Shown here: positions 41,512-51,071 of the stretch, one piece after another | How positions within the stretch are numbered: the first letter of the stretch is position 1 | How the letters are laid out: every line of letters begins with the position of its first letter | Assembly: GCF_018688235.1 (NCBI RefSeq) | Contig: NZ_CP061313.1 | Location: forward strand, 603,130-667,129 | DNA length: 64,000 bases | From: Polynucleobacter sp. AP-Nino-20-G2 | GTDB taxonomy: Bacteria; Pseudomonadota; Gammaproteobacteria; Burkholderiales; Burkholderiaceae | Reading direction: 5' to 3' | The notes under the pieces: generated by a model | What the model was told of the DNA's origin: nothing | The model's input: the letters and a program-made list of their open reading frames with translations, nothing else | The model's database searches: none | Program-made: the position numbers and the translations under genes

Positions 41512-42870
41512 ATGTCATTGAGGGAACGAATTCAAGGAAACTTAAATCGCGATGGAGGTTTTTTAAGTGAAAAAACCTTAATCGACGAGCGTGCTCAAGG
41601 GGCTGCAAATCTTCGAGCTACTTTGCATGAACGTCTATTAAAGACCATTGATTTATCCGCGGTTGATCGAATGGTGGATTCTGAGTTAAAGGCGTATCTC
41701 AAATCCTGTATTCAAAAAATTGTTGCCGATGATCAAATTGTTATCGGTGAGGATAATTTAGCGCATTTAGTTTACGAAATTCAAAATGAAATTATTGGCC
41801 TTGGTCCTATTGAGCCTTTGATTTCTGATCCTAGCATTTCCGATATTTTGGTAAATAACTATAAAACCATTTTCGTTGAGCGCAAGGGCCGTCTTGAGAG
41901 AACGAAGATTCAATTCGACAATGACGCTCACTTACTTAAGGTAATTGAAAAAATTGTAGAGCGAGTAGGGCGACGTATTGATGAATCTAGTCCAATGGTT
42001 GATGCTCGCTTGCCGGACGGTTCTCGTGTAAATGCCATTATTCCTCCATTGGCTCTGGATGGTCCTTCGTTGTCCATTCGCCGATTTTCTGAAGTTCCTT
42101 TAACGGTATCCAATCTGATTGAGTACGGCTCAATGACCAGCGATATGGCTTTGATCATTGGCGCATTGGTCAAGGTGAAGACTAATATTTTGATTTCTGG
42201 CGGTACCGGTAGCGGAAAGACCACGTTATTAAATGTCATGTCTGGCTACATACCTGATAACGAGCGAATTATTACGATTGAAGATGCCGCCGAATTACGT
42301 CTGCAGCAGCCACACGTTGTTCGATTGGAAACTCGACCAGCAAATATTGAAGGCAAGGGCGAGGTTAGTCAGCGCGCTCTTGTGAAAAATACTCTGCGGA
42401 TGCGACCCGACCGGATTATTGTGGGTGAGGTTCGAGGAATTGAAGTGATCGACATGCTTCAGGCTATGAATACTGGTCATGAGGGTTCCCTCACTACCAT
42501 TCATGCAAACACAGCACGAGATGCTCTAACCCGTTTGGAGAATATGGTGGGTTTGGCGGGTGTTAATGTGATGCAAAAAGCTCTAAGAGAGCAAATTGTT
42601 TCAGGTATTTCTGTAATTATTCAGGTTGCCCGCTTGAGTGATGGACGTCGAAAGATCATGAGTATCCAAGAGATCACTGGCATGGAGGGTGATGTCATTA
42701 CCATGCAGGAAATCTTTTGCTTTGAGCAAACTGGTGTTGCGCCAGATGGAACCGTTCTTGGTCACTTCAAAGCAACTGGTATTCGACCACGATTTGCTGA
42801 TCGACTTCAAGCCCGTGGAGCGCCTCTTGCAGATTATCTTTTTGATCCGAGCAGAATTAAGGAGCGCTAG
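41512..42870 (+). CDS. cpaF: Tad pilus assembly ATPase CpaF/TadA
   Basis: This secretion ATPase powers Flp pilus extension and retraction. The 452-residue protein has the helical N-terminal part, then LIEYGSMTSDMALIIGALV and Walker A GGTGSGKTTLLN (about 229-240). The Asp box IITIEDAAELRLQQPHVVRL, Walker B region RPDRIIVGEVRG and His box TGHEGSLTTIHANTARDAL follow, all intact. Its stop codon directly abuts the tadB start. Confidence 0.96.
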   Translation: MSLRERIQGNLNRDGGFLSEKTLIDERAQGAANLRATLHERLLKTIDLSAVDRMVDSELKAYLKSCIQKIVADDQIVIGEDNLAHLVYEIQNEIIGLGPIEPLISDPSISDILVNNYKTIFVERKGRLERTKIQFDNDAHLLKVIEKIVERVGRRIDESSPMVDARLPDGSRVNAIIPPLALDGPSLSIRRFSEVPLTVSNLIEYGSMTSDMALIIGALVKVKTNILISGGTGSGKTTLLNVMSGYIPDNERIITIEDAAELRLQQPHVVRLETRPANIEGKGEVSQRALVKNTLRMRPDRIIVGEVRGIEVIDMLQAMNTGHEGSLTTIHANTARDALTRLENMVGLAGVNVMQKALREQIVSGISVIIQVARLSDGRRKIMSIQEITGMEGDVITMQEIFCFEQTGVAPDGTVLGHFKATGIRPRFADRLQARGAPLADYLFDPSRIKER

Positions 42871-43842
42871 ATGAACTTTCAGTTCATCTTCACGATTTTT
42901 GCCTTTACAGTCTTCTTCATTGGGCTGTCCTACGCACTCTATTCTTTTGTAAAAGTGCGCTTTAGTCGTATGCGTTTGCGAATTGATAAGCGTCTAGAGG
43001 CAATTTCTACTGATAATCGTCGTTTGAGTACGAGGATTGCACCACAGGTGATGCTGAGTTCAGATCCCAGGGTTGATGTCTGGCTGAAGCAATTTACCTT
43101 GGCAGTAAAAATCAATGCAGATATTCAGAAGCTAAAGTGGAATATTCGTCTAGACCAGTTTATTTTGCTGATTGGCATTCTTTTTATTGCTACGAGTTTT
43201 GTATTTCTTAAGCTTGGAACATCTTTCCTCCTGGCCATTTCATTTGCTTTGATTATTTCGGTGTGCCCTGTTATTTATTTGAGATTTGAGTTGGCAAAAC
43301 GGCAGGCGAAATTAGAGCGCCAACTGCCAGAAATTTTAGATTTTATTGCTCGAGCAATGCAGGCCGGCCATACTTTTGTAGGCTCTATGCAGATGGCTGC
43401 CAATGAGTCAAATGAGCCCATTGCTTCTGAATTTCAAAAGACTTTTCAGGAAATTAGCTTTGGTCGATCTGTTCAAGAGTCAATGTCGGATTTATCTACT
43501 CGAATTGATTGTCCGGAAATGCGTTATTTTGCCGTTGCTGTTTTTGTTAATCAAGAAATTGGCGGTAATTTGGCTAGCCTCATTACTGGTGTTGCCAAGC
43601 TTATTCGGGAGCGCTTGCAAACCAAGATGACCTTGCATGCAATGACCTCAGAGGCTCGTACTTCAGCCTGGATATTGAGTATTTTGCCATTTGCAGTGGC
43701 TCTACTAATGTTAATTGTGAGGCCTGATTTCATTGCTGTTTTGTGGAGTGAGCAGCTTGGGAGATCTATGGTTGGCTATACCCTGGTCCTCATGTTTGTG
43801 GGAATTTTTTGGATGCAGCGCATGGCTAAGATCAGGGTTTAG
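42871..43842 (+). CDS. tadB: Tad pilus inner-membrane platform protein TadB
   Basis: The 323-residue platform protein has N-terminal transmembrane helices (about 5-27 and 92-130), a cytoplasmic type II secretion F domain (LERQLPEILDFIARAMQAGH, about 150-169) and two C-terminal helices. The ATG directly follows the cpaF stop codon. TadB and TadC together form the membrane platform on which CpaF acts. Confidence 0.93.
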   Translation: MNFQFIFTIFAFTVFFIGLSYALYSFVKVRFSRMRLRIDKRLEAISTDNRRLSTRIAPQVMLSSDPRVDVWLKQFTLAVKINADIQKLKWNIRLDQFILLIGILFIATSFVFLKLGTSFLLAISFALIISVCPVIYLRFELAKRQAKLERQLPEILDFIARAMQAGHTFVGSMQMAANESNEPIASEFQKTFQEISFGRSVQESMSDLSTRIDCPEMRYFAVAVFVNQEIGGNLASLITGVAKLIRERLQTKMTLHAMTSEARTSAWILSILPFAVALLMLIVRPDFIAVLWSEQLGRSMVGYTLVLMFVGIFWMQRMAKIRV

Positions 43843-43850
43843 GCGGGATC

Positions 43851-44801
43851 ATGGAAATTATTCGAATCCTTGTTTTTATATTGCTATTTGTGTTGATAAC
43901 CAGCACAAGCTACTACGTCATTATTCGCTACTTCTCAGAAAGAACGGTGCATCGGAGGCTGGGTTTTATTCGCTCTGAAACCCTTGATGAGTTAAATCCT
44001 ATGCGCACCCGTTTAGAGATAGCTTCTAAAACCGCTTTAGAGAAGTTAATTCATTTTTCGATGCCTGATGGGGAGTGGGAAACCTCTCAAATCCGGATGC
44101 GTTTTATGAGTGCTGGGTACTATCGCGAGCTCGATGCTTTAATTTTCTTTGCGCTTAAAACCATCCTTACTTTCGTTTTGCCTGTCTTTTATATCTTGCT
44201 TTCTTTGGTGAGCGGGTCTTCGAGCTCCTTCTTGAGCATCCTATCTGTGGCCGTATTTTTATCAGGTATAGGCTATTACTTACCAGATCTCTGGCTCTCA
44301 AGAAAAAGCAAAGAGCGCAGGCAGCAAATATTTGAAAGTCTTCCTAATGCCTTGGATCTCATGCGTGTTTGTGTAACCGCTGGACTGGGATTGGACTCTG
44401 CTATTGAGCGAGTAGGTAAAGAGTTGCAAATTGAAAGTCAGGCACTGGCGCAGGAGTTTCATATTTTGAATCTTGAGTTACGTACTGGTGCTACACGTGA
44501 AAATGCGCTGAAGAATCTGGCTGATCGCACTGGTGTAGAGGATATCCATGCTCTGGTTTCCATGTTAATTCAGACGCAGCATTTCGGTACCAGTATTGCT
44601 GAAGCCCTACGCGTTCATGCTGAGGCTTTAAGGGAAAAGCGCGCCTTAATGGCTCAAGAAGTAGCCGCGAAAATCCCAGTCAAGATGACTATCCCCTTAA
44701 TCTTATGCATCTTCCCCGCCTTAATGGTGGTGCTGCTGGGCCCTGCCATTATTACTTTTGGAAAATCGCTTTCCCCCATTTTTACTGGCATAGCAAAGTA
44801 G
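43851..44801 (+). CDS. tadC: Tad pilus inner-membrane platform protein TadC
   Basis: The 316-residue paralogue of TadB has an N-terminal helix (about 3-25), paired central helices (about 100-145) and the T2SSF signature FESLPNALDLMRVCVTAGLG (about 162-181). MLIQTQHFGTSIAEALRVHA and a C-terminal helix follow. It lies 8 bases after tadB. The next gene is an acyltransferase, 21 bases downstream, rather than tadD. Confidence 0.93.
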   Translation: MEIIRILVFILLFVLITSTSYYVIIRYFSERTVHRRLGFIRSETLDELNPMRTRLEIASKTALEKLIHFSMPDGEWETSQIRMRFMSAGYYRELDALIFFALKTILTFVLPVFYILLSLVSGSSSSFLSILSVAVFLSGIGYYLPDLWLSRKSKERRQQIFESLPNALDLMRVCVTAGLGLDSAIERVGKELQIESQALAQEFHILNLELRTGATRENALKNLADRTGVEDIHALVSMLIQTQHFGTSIAEALRVHAEALREKRALMAQEVAAKIPVKMTIPLILCIFPALMVVLLGPAIITFGKSLSPIFTGIAK

Positions 44802-44822
44802 GGCTGCAAAGCAGCAATTTGG

Positions 44823-45854
44823 ATGGGTGAATCAATGCAGCATATTCAATCGGTCCCCCGAATACCCCATCTGAATGCGATTGATGCAATACGTTGTTTA
44901 TGTGCTTTGTACGTAATGATTGGACATATTCAGCCGCCGCTCTCCGCGCTTCCTTCGGCACTGCAGGTTCTACTAACACTGGGCATGAGCGATGGCGGCT
45001 GGGCTGTAATGATTTTTTTCGTTATTTCTGGACTTTGTATTCATCTACCGTATGTTTCAGGCAAGCTTTTTCATACTTCTGACTTTTTGATTTCGAGATT
45101 TTGTCGAATTGCTATCCCACTTTTTTTCGCCGGCTTGCTATCTTGGGTGCTGCAGGCTAATTTAGACAAGATCTTATGGTCACTTTATTGCGAGATGATT
45201 TACTACTTGATGTATCCCTTCTTGCGACTTTTGTTTGCTCGTATTGGTATTTTACGTGTATTGCTATTCGCCATCCCGCTGGCTTTACTGACGGCATTAC
45301 TTCCTGATCACAATCATGGCAACTTCTTTTATTTCGAGGGCTCTGCATCTTGGATTGCAACGGCGGTCTTGGCTTTTCCTATCTGGTTGCTGGGTTGCTT
45401 ACTTGCGCAATCGATTGCTGCAAAGCGGGCGCCACGCTTCTCGCGTGTTGGGATGTTGAGAGCATTCATCATCATTTTGGGGTTTGGTCTACCAATATTG
45501 AGTTTTTTGGACGATGTAATTCCTGATTTTCCAAGCCTATTCTTTCTGAATACCAAGTATTCATTTTTACTCTTTAGCCCAATCATTTATTGCTGGCTTT
45601 ATGCTGAAATTGCGCAAAAGCATGTGGGAGCTTTCTATCGACTTTTAAGCCCACTAGGAGTGGGAGCATATTCAATTTATCTCATGCATGTGCTTAGCAT
45701 CCCAATGTTTATTGTCTTACCTATCCATTTCAATTCTTATTTGAATTGGATTGCGATTATTTTTATTGCGCTATTGATGTCCATACTCTTTTATTTCTTA
45801 ATTGAAAAGCCATCCCATCTATTGGGGCGACGTTATCTTGGGGTGGTGAAATGA
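44823..45854 (+). CDS. Acyltransferase 3 family membrane protein (OafA-like)
   Basis: The 343-residue integral membrane protein has about ten helices, starting LNAIDAIRCLCALYVMIGHI, the family's usual first helix with the conserved catalytic-type His. SGLCIHLPYVSGK and the C-terminal YSIYLMHVLSIPMFIVLPIH are also typical. Such enzymes O-acetylate surface sugars or other envelope molecules. It sits between tadC and the TadG-like gene on the same strand, so it may modify the pilus or a linked glycan; that is inference. An alternative start is ATG 44835. Confidence 0.85.
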   Translation: MGESMQHIQSVPRIPHLNAIDAIRCLCALYVMIGHIQPPLSALPSALQVLLTLGMSDGGWAVMIFFVISGLCIHLPYVSGKLFHTSDFLISRFCRIAIPLFFAGLLSWVLQANLDKILWSLYCEMIYYLMYPFLRLLFARIGILRVLLFAIPLALLTALLPDHNHGNFFYFEGSASWIATAVLAFPIWLLGCLLAQSIAAKRAPRFSRVGMLRAFIIILGFGLPILSFLDDVIPDFPSLFFLNTKYSFLLFSPIIYCWLYAEIAQKHVGAFYRLLSPLGVGAYSIYLMHVLSIPMFIVLPIHFNSYLNWIAIIFIALLMSILFYFLIEKPSHLLGRRYLGVVK

Positions 45855-45882
45855 AGCATTCAATCAGCGGGGTCAACATCAC

Positions 45883-46335
45883 ATGAATTGTCCATTTTGT
45901 GGGGCCTCAATCGATTCTCAAGTCGTACTTCGTAACTGCGCTCATTGCGGATCCCCGATCTTTTATGGTTTACATGGATATGCAAAGACACCTAAAGAGG
46001 CTCTGATTCAATCAGAGGCAATGCGGCAATACTTGAGTCATGCTGAACTGGCTGAGCAGGAGCAAAAAAAACTATTTAGTTCGCCCCAATACAAGGACGA
46101 CATTATTCAGAAGCAAATAAAAGGGCGTCTTCAGACTATTCTTGAGGCGATTGGATTGGCTGCGCTTTACTCTTTAATTTTTACCCTTATTACCTCTCCA
46201 CTCATTTATCTTGTTGTGCAACCACGTTTACTGAGGTCCTACACAGTAGAGTCTTTAGTAGCTGGATCTTATTTGTTTTATTTTTTCTTTGGATTTCTAG
46301 TCTTTTATCTGACCAGTCGATCCTTGCCTGATTAA
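45883..46335 (+). CDS. Zinc-ribbon membrane protein of unknown function
   Basis: The 150-residue protein starts with a double CxxC zinc ribbon (MNCPFCGAS at 1-9, NCAHCGSP at 18-25). A charged helical region spans about 40-75, and there are two transmembrane segments (about 90-112 and 125-143). No specific family recognised. It lies inside the Tad region, 28 bases after the acyltransferase and 40 bases before the TadG-like gene. Confidence 0.6.
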   Translation: MNCPFCGASIDSQVVLRNCAHCGSPIFYGLHGYAKTPKEALIQSEAMRQYLSHAELAEQEQKKLFSSPQYKDDIIQKQIKGRLQTILEAIGLAALYSLIFTLITSPLIYLVVQPRLLRSYTVESLVAGSYLFYFFFGFLVFYLTSRSLPD

Positions 46336-46375
46336 TGGGCTTGCATAGTGCAAATTACTAGGGGTAACATGAACC

Positions 46376-47572
46376 ATGGCGAATAATGAATTCGGTAAAA
46401 CGCATCAAACTGATGATGACGAGAGTGGTGCAGTTCTCCCATTTTTTGCGATTCTTCTAGTTGTGCTATTGGGCTTTGCTGCATTTGCAGTAGATTTCGG
46501 CTTTGCTTACATGCGTCAAGCCCAGTTGCAGTCTGTCGCTGATGCGGAGGCGCTAGCTTGTGCTAGAACGTACTCAACTTGTACCAGTGGAGGCGATCAA
46601 TTTCCGCTAACCAACCCATACGGATTTACTGTAGTCACTACCAATCCTGTGGCTTGCCCAAATCCAGTTACTCAAAATAATTGTGTTCAGGCAGTTGCAA
46701 GCACGAATTGGAATACGTTTTTTTTGCCTCTGTTTGGATTTAATGCTCTCAATTTGAGTAAAACGGCCATTGCCGGCAAGCGGGCTGCATCAGACGCTAT
46801 GATCGTACGCGGTAACTTTAGCGCAAATGGTACTAATATTATGTTAGTTACTAATGGATCGATTGCTATTGGAGGCGGCATTACCACTACAAATCAATCG
46901 GGCATCAATGCCACATCACCCAATGCAACTATCACTGCCTATAACAATTCCACGGCCAGCTGTGGCACATGTACTCCGGCAGTAAACACCACAAGTGCGC
47001 CGTTACCGTCCCCGGCACCATATACGCCGCCTTCATCGCCAGCTGCACAAACAGCTCCTGCCTGTGTCGGTAACTTAGGCGCCTTCCAGCCTGGCACTTA
47101 CTCCTCTGGCGTTACCCTCAATTGCGCAAGCAATACTCTAGCGGCAGGCACTTATTATTTTAATGGCGGCCTAAATAGCAATGGAAAATCGTTATCTGGT
47201 GCCGGTGTAACGCTCATCATCGGCGCTGATCAACCGCTCAGCCTCAGTGGCAATGTTAACTTGAATAGTAGCTCCGGTGGCTCCACTTGCGGAACAGCGG
47301 GTGGGGGCATGGTGATCTATCAGCCTTTATCGCTAACGAATACTTATCAGACTTGGACGGTGAGTGGTTCCGGGAATACTGTGAATTTAACGGGTAAGGT
47401 GCAGTTGCCCAATACAGACCTCACTTTTAGTGGCACACCAACATCCTTGTCCGTTACCGGTAGTCTGTATCTCAGTTCAGTTCGCCTGAACGGTAATATG
47501 ACTGCGCAAACATCGGTTGACCCTTGTCAGAATTTGAATCTGGGTTCTGGGACAACTATCTTGGTGCAGTAG
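46376..47572 (+). CDS. TadG-like pseudopilin / Tad-domain protein with Ser/Thr/Asn-rich extension
   Basis: The 398-residue protein has the TadE/TadG-type N-terminus: SGAVLPFFAILLVVLLGFAA with a following AVDFGFAYMRQAQLQSVADA, a single membrane anchor and helix. The remainder is rich in Gly, Ser, Thr, Asn and Pro and looks like repetitive beta structure facing outward. It includes the low-complexity stretch SAPLPSPAPYTPPSSPAAQT. It may be a minor, exposed pilus-tip or adhesion component. The Shine-Dalgarno AGGGG is about 12 bases before ATG 46376. Confidence 0.82.
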   Translation: MANNEFGKTHQTDDDESGAVLPFFAILLVVLLGFAAFAVDFGFAYMRQAQLQSVADAEALACARTYSTCTSGGDQFPLTNPYGFTVVTTNPVACPNPVTQNNCVQAVASTNWNTFFLPLFGFNALNLSKTAIAGKRAASDAMIVRGNFSANGTNIMLVTNGSIAIGGGITTTNQSGINATSPNATITAYNNSTASCGTCTPAVNTTSAPLPSPAPYTPPSSPAAQTAPACVGNLGAFQPGTYSSGVTLNCASNTLAAGTYYFNGGLNSNGKSLSGAGVTLIIGADQPLSLSGNVNLNSSSGGSTCGTAGGGMVIYQPLSLTNTYQTWTVSGSGNTVNLTGKVQLPNTDLTFSGTPTSLSVTGSLYLSSVRLNGNMTAQTSVDPCQNLNLGSGTTILVQ

Positions 47573-47595
47573 TATTTAGACCCTGCCTGAAGTCA

Positions 47596-48030
47596 TCACT
47601 CGTGATACATCACAGCGGTGGCTGTTAGGGCATTGCTTGTATTGCCAATAATCCAGCCGATCTGAGTGAAGGTGTAACTCACCGTCACAGTGACTGTGGT
47701 TCCTGATGTTCCGGCGCCCGTTGCTGTTGAGGTAGAAGTGGTTGCGCCACCAAAGGTAATGAGGTTGGCTTGGGTGTAGCTGTTGGCTATTTGACAAGGG
47801 TCGGCGGTACCGGTTGCCGTTCCTGCGCAGCTAATAGAGGCGGAAGTATTGATCGCACCCCAGCGAGCGCCCTCACGGGCTGCATTGGTGATGACGGCTT
47901 GGTCGTATAGCAAAATACCATAGTTGATGATGCCAAAAACTATCATCATCAATAGCGGCAGAATGAGGGCAAACTCGACTGCGGCGACGCCGTCTTCATG
48001 TTTTTTAAAGCGAATTAGTGGATTGCGCAT
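47596..48030 (-). CDS. tadE: TadE-like minor pseudopilin (opposite strand)
   Basis: The 144-residue protein has the TadE pattern: KKHEDGVAAVEFALILPLLM (about 9-28), with the Glu needed for prepilin processing, then IINYGILLYDQAVITNAARE and GARWGAI. The C-terminal half is Thr/Ser/Gly-rich. It is convergent with the TadG-like gene, leaving a 23-base gap. This breaks the usual co-directional tad order and would allow separate regulation. Confidence 0.9.
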   Translation of the reverse strand: MRNPLIRFKKHEDGVAAVEFALILPLLMMIVFGIINYGILLYDQAVITNAAREGARWGAINTSASISCAGTATGTADPCQIANSYTQANLITFGGATTSTSTATGAGTSGTTVTVTVSYTFTQIGWIIGNTSNALTATAVMYHE

Positions 48031-48064
48031 TTTGATCTCATTTCTATAAGTAATATTAGCTCAA

Positions 48065-48094
48065 TTGACTTAGTTTTTTCGAGAAAAATATAGC
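48065..48094 (+). promoter_or_regulatory. Promoter of the HD-GYP/GGDEF pair
   Basis: TTGACT (48065-48070) and TATAGC (48089-48094) with 18-base spacing, implying a 5' untranslated region of about 100 bases before 48200. Confidence 0.6.
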
Positions 48095-48199
48095 GGTATC
48101 CCTGATTTTTACTAATTTACCCCCTAGTATGCTGGTACGATAAGACATTGATTCATATATATTCTAGGATCGATTTCACCCTCTACCTTTTCCTATCGG

Positions 48200-49513
48200 A
48201 TGCTCTTAGCAAACCAAACTTTTTACTTTGCAACATTAATTACCTTTTTAGGGTTAATGGCCTCCTTTTTTTGGGGTAAAGGTAATCAAAAAGATCAATA
48301 TCGGGTGCTTTACTGGCCATCTGCTTTGGGTTTGTTTGCTGCATCCTCTTTAGCTTTTTTCATTGCGCCTTGGGCTGGCAAGCCTATCTTGGCAATCGCT
48401 AATTTATCTCTTGTTGCTGGAGCCTTGTGTATCTCGTTGTTGTTTAGTCAGTGGAATAACTCTCTGACCTTAAGCAAAACACTTTTTTCAAGTATTTGGT
48501 TTGTTGGTGTATCGAGCATTTATCTTTACTTGCTAAATTCGGGGACTACGCAAGATCGTATTCACTTAATGAATATTGGATTGGCCGCAATCTCTATCTG
48601 GCAATTAAGCACTTTGTTTTCAATTGCGAAAAAGGAGTGCGCTTATCAGATTAAATTACTCATTGCGGTTGAGTTTTTTCAATTAAGCACCCGTATTTTG
48701 CGTTCTGTACTGATTCTGATGAATCCTGATGCTGGGTTAACAAGCTTATATCAAGAGGATACTTTAGGGTTCTCATTGCGCATTTCCTCATTCCTGTCGA
48801 ATCTGATGGTTTGCATTTTGATTACCAACTACTATCTTGAGAAGTTGATGCAGGAGCATCTAAGAAGTGCGCATGCAATTGAAGACGGGATGCTGCATAG
48901 CTTAAATGCACTCTCTATGGTGCGCGATAACGAAACTGGAAACCATATTCTTCGCACCAAGCAGTATGTGCAACTCATTGCTACAAGACTTCGAGCAATG
49001 GGTTTTTATAAGCAAGAGCTAACAGAAGCGGCAATTGATGAGATGTCGAAAGCTGCGCCATTGCATGATATTGGTAAGGTTGGTATTCCAGATAATATTC
49101 TCAAGAAAAATGGATCCTTATCTGATGAAGAGTGGGTGATCATGAAGACACATGCTTCTCTTGGTGAGGATGTATTGCGGGCGGCAATGGTGGAGGATGC
49201 TCGCCATACTAAGGTGCTGGACATGGCAATCAAGATTGCCGGTGGTCATCATGAATGCTGGGATGGGTCGGGCTACCCAAGAGGCCTTCATGGTCTGGAT
49301 ATTCCGCTCGCTGCGCGCATTATGTCTATTGCGGATATGTATGACGCTTTGGTCAGCGAACGCGTTTACAAAGATAAGTGGTCGCATGCAGATGCTTGTG
49401 CAGAAATTGCTCGATTAAAAGGGACGCGTTTTGATCCTGCAATCGTTGAGGCATTCATGATGGAGCGGGATAATTTTGTACGCATTGCTGATTTATACAG
49501 GGATGAAAAATGA
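48200..49513 (+). CDS. Membrane HD-GYP protein, probable cyclic-di-GMP phosphodiesterase
   Basis: The 437-residue protein has about seven N-terminal hydrophobic segments (about 1-215), a 7TM-like sensor. An HD-GYP domain follows (about 225-430) with AAPLHDIGKVGIPDNILKK, GGHHECWDGSGYPRGLHG and IMSIADMYDALVSERVYK, so all metal ligands appear present. The start has no good Shine-Dalgarno. It overlaps the following GGDEF gene by 4 bases, so a phosphodiesterase and a cyclase are translated together directly after the pilus locus. Confidence 0.92.
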   Translation: MLLANQTFYFATLITFLGLMASFFWGKGNQKDQYRVLYWPSALGLFAASSLAFFIAPWAGKPILAIANLSLVAGALCISLLFSQWNNSLTLSKTLFSSIWFVGVSSIYLYLLNSGTTQDRIHLMNIGLAAISIWQLSTLFSIAKKECAYQIKLLIAVEFFQLSTRILRSVLILMNPDAGLTSLYQEDTLGFSLRISSFLSNLMVCILITNYYLEKLMQEHLRSAHAIEDGMLHSLNALSMVRDNETGNHILRTKQYVQLIATRLRAMGFYKQELTEAAIDEMSKAAPLHDIGKVGIPDNILKKNGSLSDEEWVIMKTHASLGEDVLRAAMVEDARHTKVLDMAIKIAGGHHECWDGSGYPRGLHGLDIPLAARIMSIADMYDALVSERVYKDKWSHADACAEIARLKGTRFDPAIVEAFMMERDNFVRIADLYRDEK

Positions 49514-51063
49514 CGATCAGTTTTGAATCCGACTCCAACATTAAGCGCAATACGCGTTTAATTTTGCTAGCAGCAGTGGCGTTAGCTGCAATTTTTTTCA
49601 TCAATGCTTTAGTTTCAACCTACTTATTACGTAAAAATAGTATTCAGGATCGAGCTGATCAGCTGGCCAACTTAACAATCATTTTGGCGGAGCATACCTC
49701 CCAAACCATGTTCTCAGCTAACACAGCCTTATCAAGTGTCATTGAGATTCTAGATCGAGCCAAGATTGGTGACGAAAAAGATTATCAAGAGTTTGCGAGT
49801 AAAAAAGCGCAGTTTGATCTACTCCAAGAGCGCACTAGCTCTAATTCGATTTTGGATGTGAGCACCTTTGTCGCGGCAGATGGCAAGGTTCTGAATTTTT
49901 CCCGTTCTTACCCGCCCCCGCCGATAAGTCTAGCTGATCGTGATTACTTTAAGTACCTCAGTGAAAATAATGATCTAGACACTTACTACAGCACTCCTGT
50001 GCGGAACAAGGGCAACGGTAAGTGGGTGTTTTATCTGGCTCGCAGGGTAAATGGCAAGAATGGCCAATTTTTAGGTGTGGTGCTGGTAGGCGTTTCTGTT
50101 GAGGTGTTTTCTTCACTTTATGAGCGAATTGGTGGGAACCTAGGAGAGGGAGCGGCTTTAACCCTCTATCGCAAAGATAAGACGCTCTTAACGCGCTGGC
50201 CATTGGTTGAGAATTTGATTGGCAAAACCAATCCAAATACTTTTATTGATGATTCCTTGGCAAATGTGAATGTCAATGGTGGCGTGATCTTTGGTTCTGG
50301 CCCTGGATTTGCACGCCAAAACGATGCGCCGGTTGAACGTATGTTGTCTTACAGGGCCGTGAAGGGCTACCCATTGATTGTGGGCGCCGTTGTGCCGGAG
50401 ACACTCTATTTAGCGAATCTCAATAAAAACGCGATTGGCGTCTTTATGGCGACAGGGCTCAGCCTGATTGCTTTAGCGATTGGTACGTATCTTTTACTTC
50501 GTGCCTATCGCCGTAATGCGGAAACGCAATATCGTGCACATCATGATGTATTAACGGAATTACCAAATAGAACTCTATTTTCTGATCGCTTGCAGCAGGC
50601 TCTCGCAGTATGTAAAAGACATCAAACCAAATTGGCTATTTTGTTTGTTGATCTGGATAATTTGAAAACGATCAATGATGTCTATAGCCATAATGCGGGT
50701 GATTCATTGTTGAAAGAGGTTGCTCGGAGAATGCGTGAATGTGTTCGAGAGTCTGATACGGTTGGTCGATTAGGTGGGGATGAATTTGTTTTGATATTGC
50801 CTGGTATTGATACTGAAGACCGGGCAGTTCAGGTGGCTGAAAAAATTCGTCTAGCGTTATCTGAGCCCATTGAGGTGGAGGGAATCAGTCTTTCTACCAG
50901 CGCTAGCATCGGAGTGGCCTTATATCCTGAGCATGGCGAAAATGAGACCGATTTAATTAATAATGCTGACGTGGCGATGTATGAAGCAAAGTCTTCCGGC
51001 AGAAATCAAATTAAAGTATTTGGTGAGGATGTTCTGAAAGCTGCCTTAGTAGATTTGGCTTAA
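49510..51063 (+). CDS. Diguanylate cyclase with periplasmic Cache-like sensor
   Basis: The 517-residue protein has a first transmembrane helix (about 15-38) and a periplasmic dCache-like domain (about 45-305; FVAADGKVLNFSRSYPPPPI and LADRDYFKYLSE are typical). A second helix lies at about 308-330, and the GGDEF domain at about 345-510. GRLGGDEFVLIL is intact, and an RxxD-like site is not clear. It is coupled to the upstream HD-GYP gene by ATGA overlap. Confidence 0.93.
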   Translation: MTISFESDSNIKRNTRLILLAAVALAAIFFINALVSTYLLRKNSIQDRADQLANLTIILAEHTSQTMFSANTALSSVIEILDRAKIGDEKDYQEFASKKAQFDLLQERTSSNSILDVSTFVAADGKVLNFSRSYPPPPISLADRDYFKYLSENNDLDTYYSTPVRNKGNGKWVFYLARRVNGKNGQFLGVVLVGVSVEVFSSLYERIGGNLGEGAALTLYRKDKTLLTRWPLVENLIGKTNPNTFIDDSLANVNVNGGVIFGSGPGFARQNDAPVERMLSYRAVKGYPLIVGAVVPETLYLANLNKNAIGVFMATGLSLIALAIGTYLLLRAYRRNAETQYRAHHDVLTELPNRTLFSDRLQQALAVCKRHQTKLAILFVDLDNLKTINDVYSHNAGDSLLKEVARRMRECVRESDTVGRLGGDEFVLILPGIDTEDRAVQVAEKIRLALSEPIEVEGISLSTSASIGVALYPEHGENETDLINNADVAMYEAKSSGRNQIKVFGEDVLKAALVDLA

Positions 51064-51071
51064 TTGGTTTT

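Noticed and set aside
47576..47797. A 73-residue minus-strand protein overlapping tadE
   Set aside because: The overlapping TadE-like frame has clear family motifs and this frame has none.
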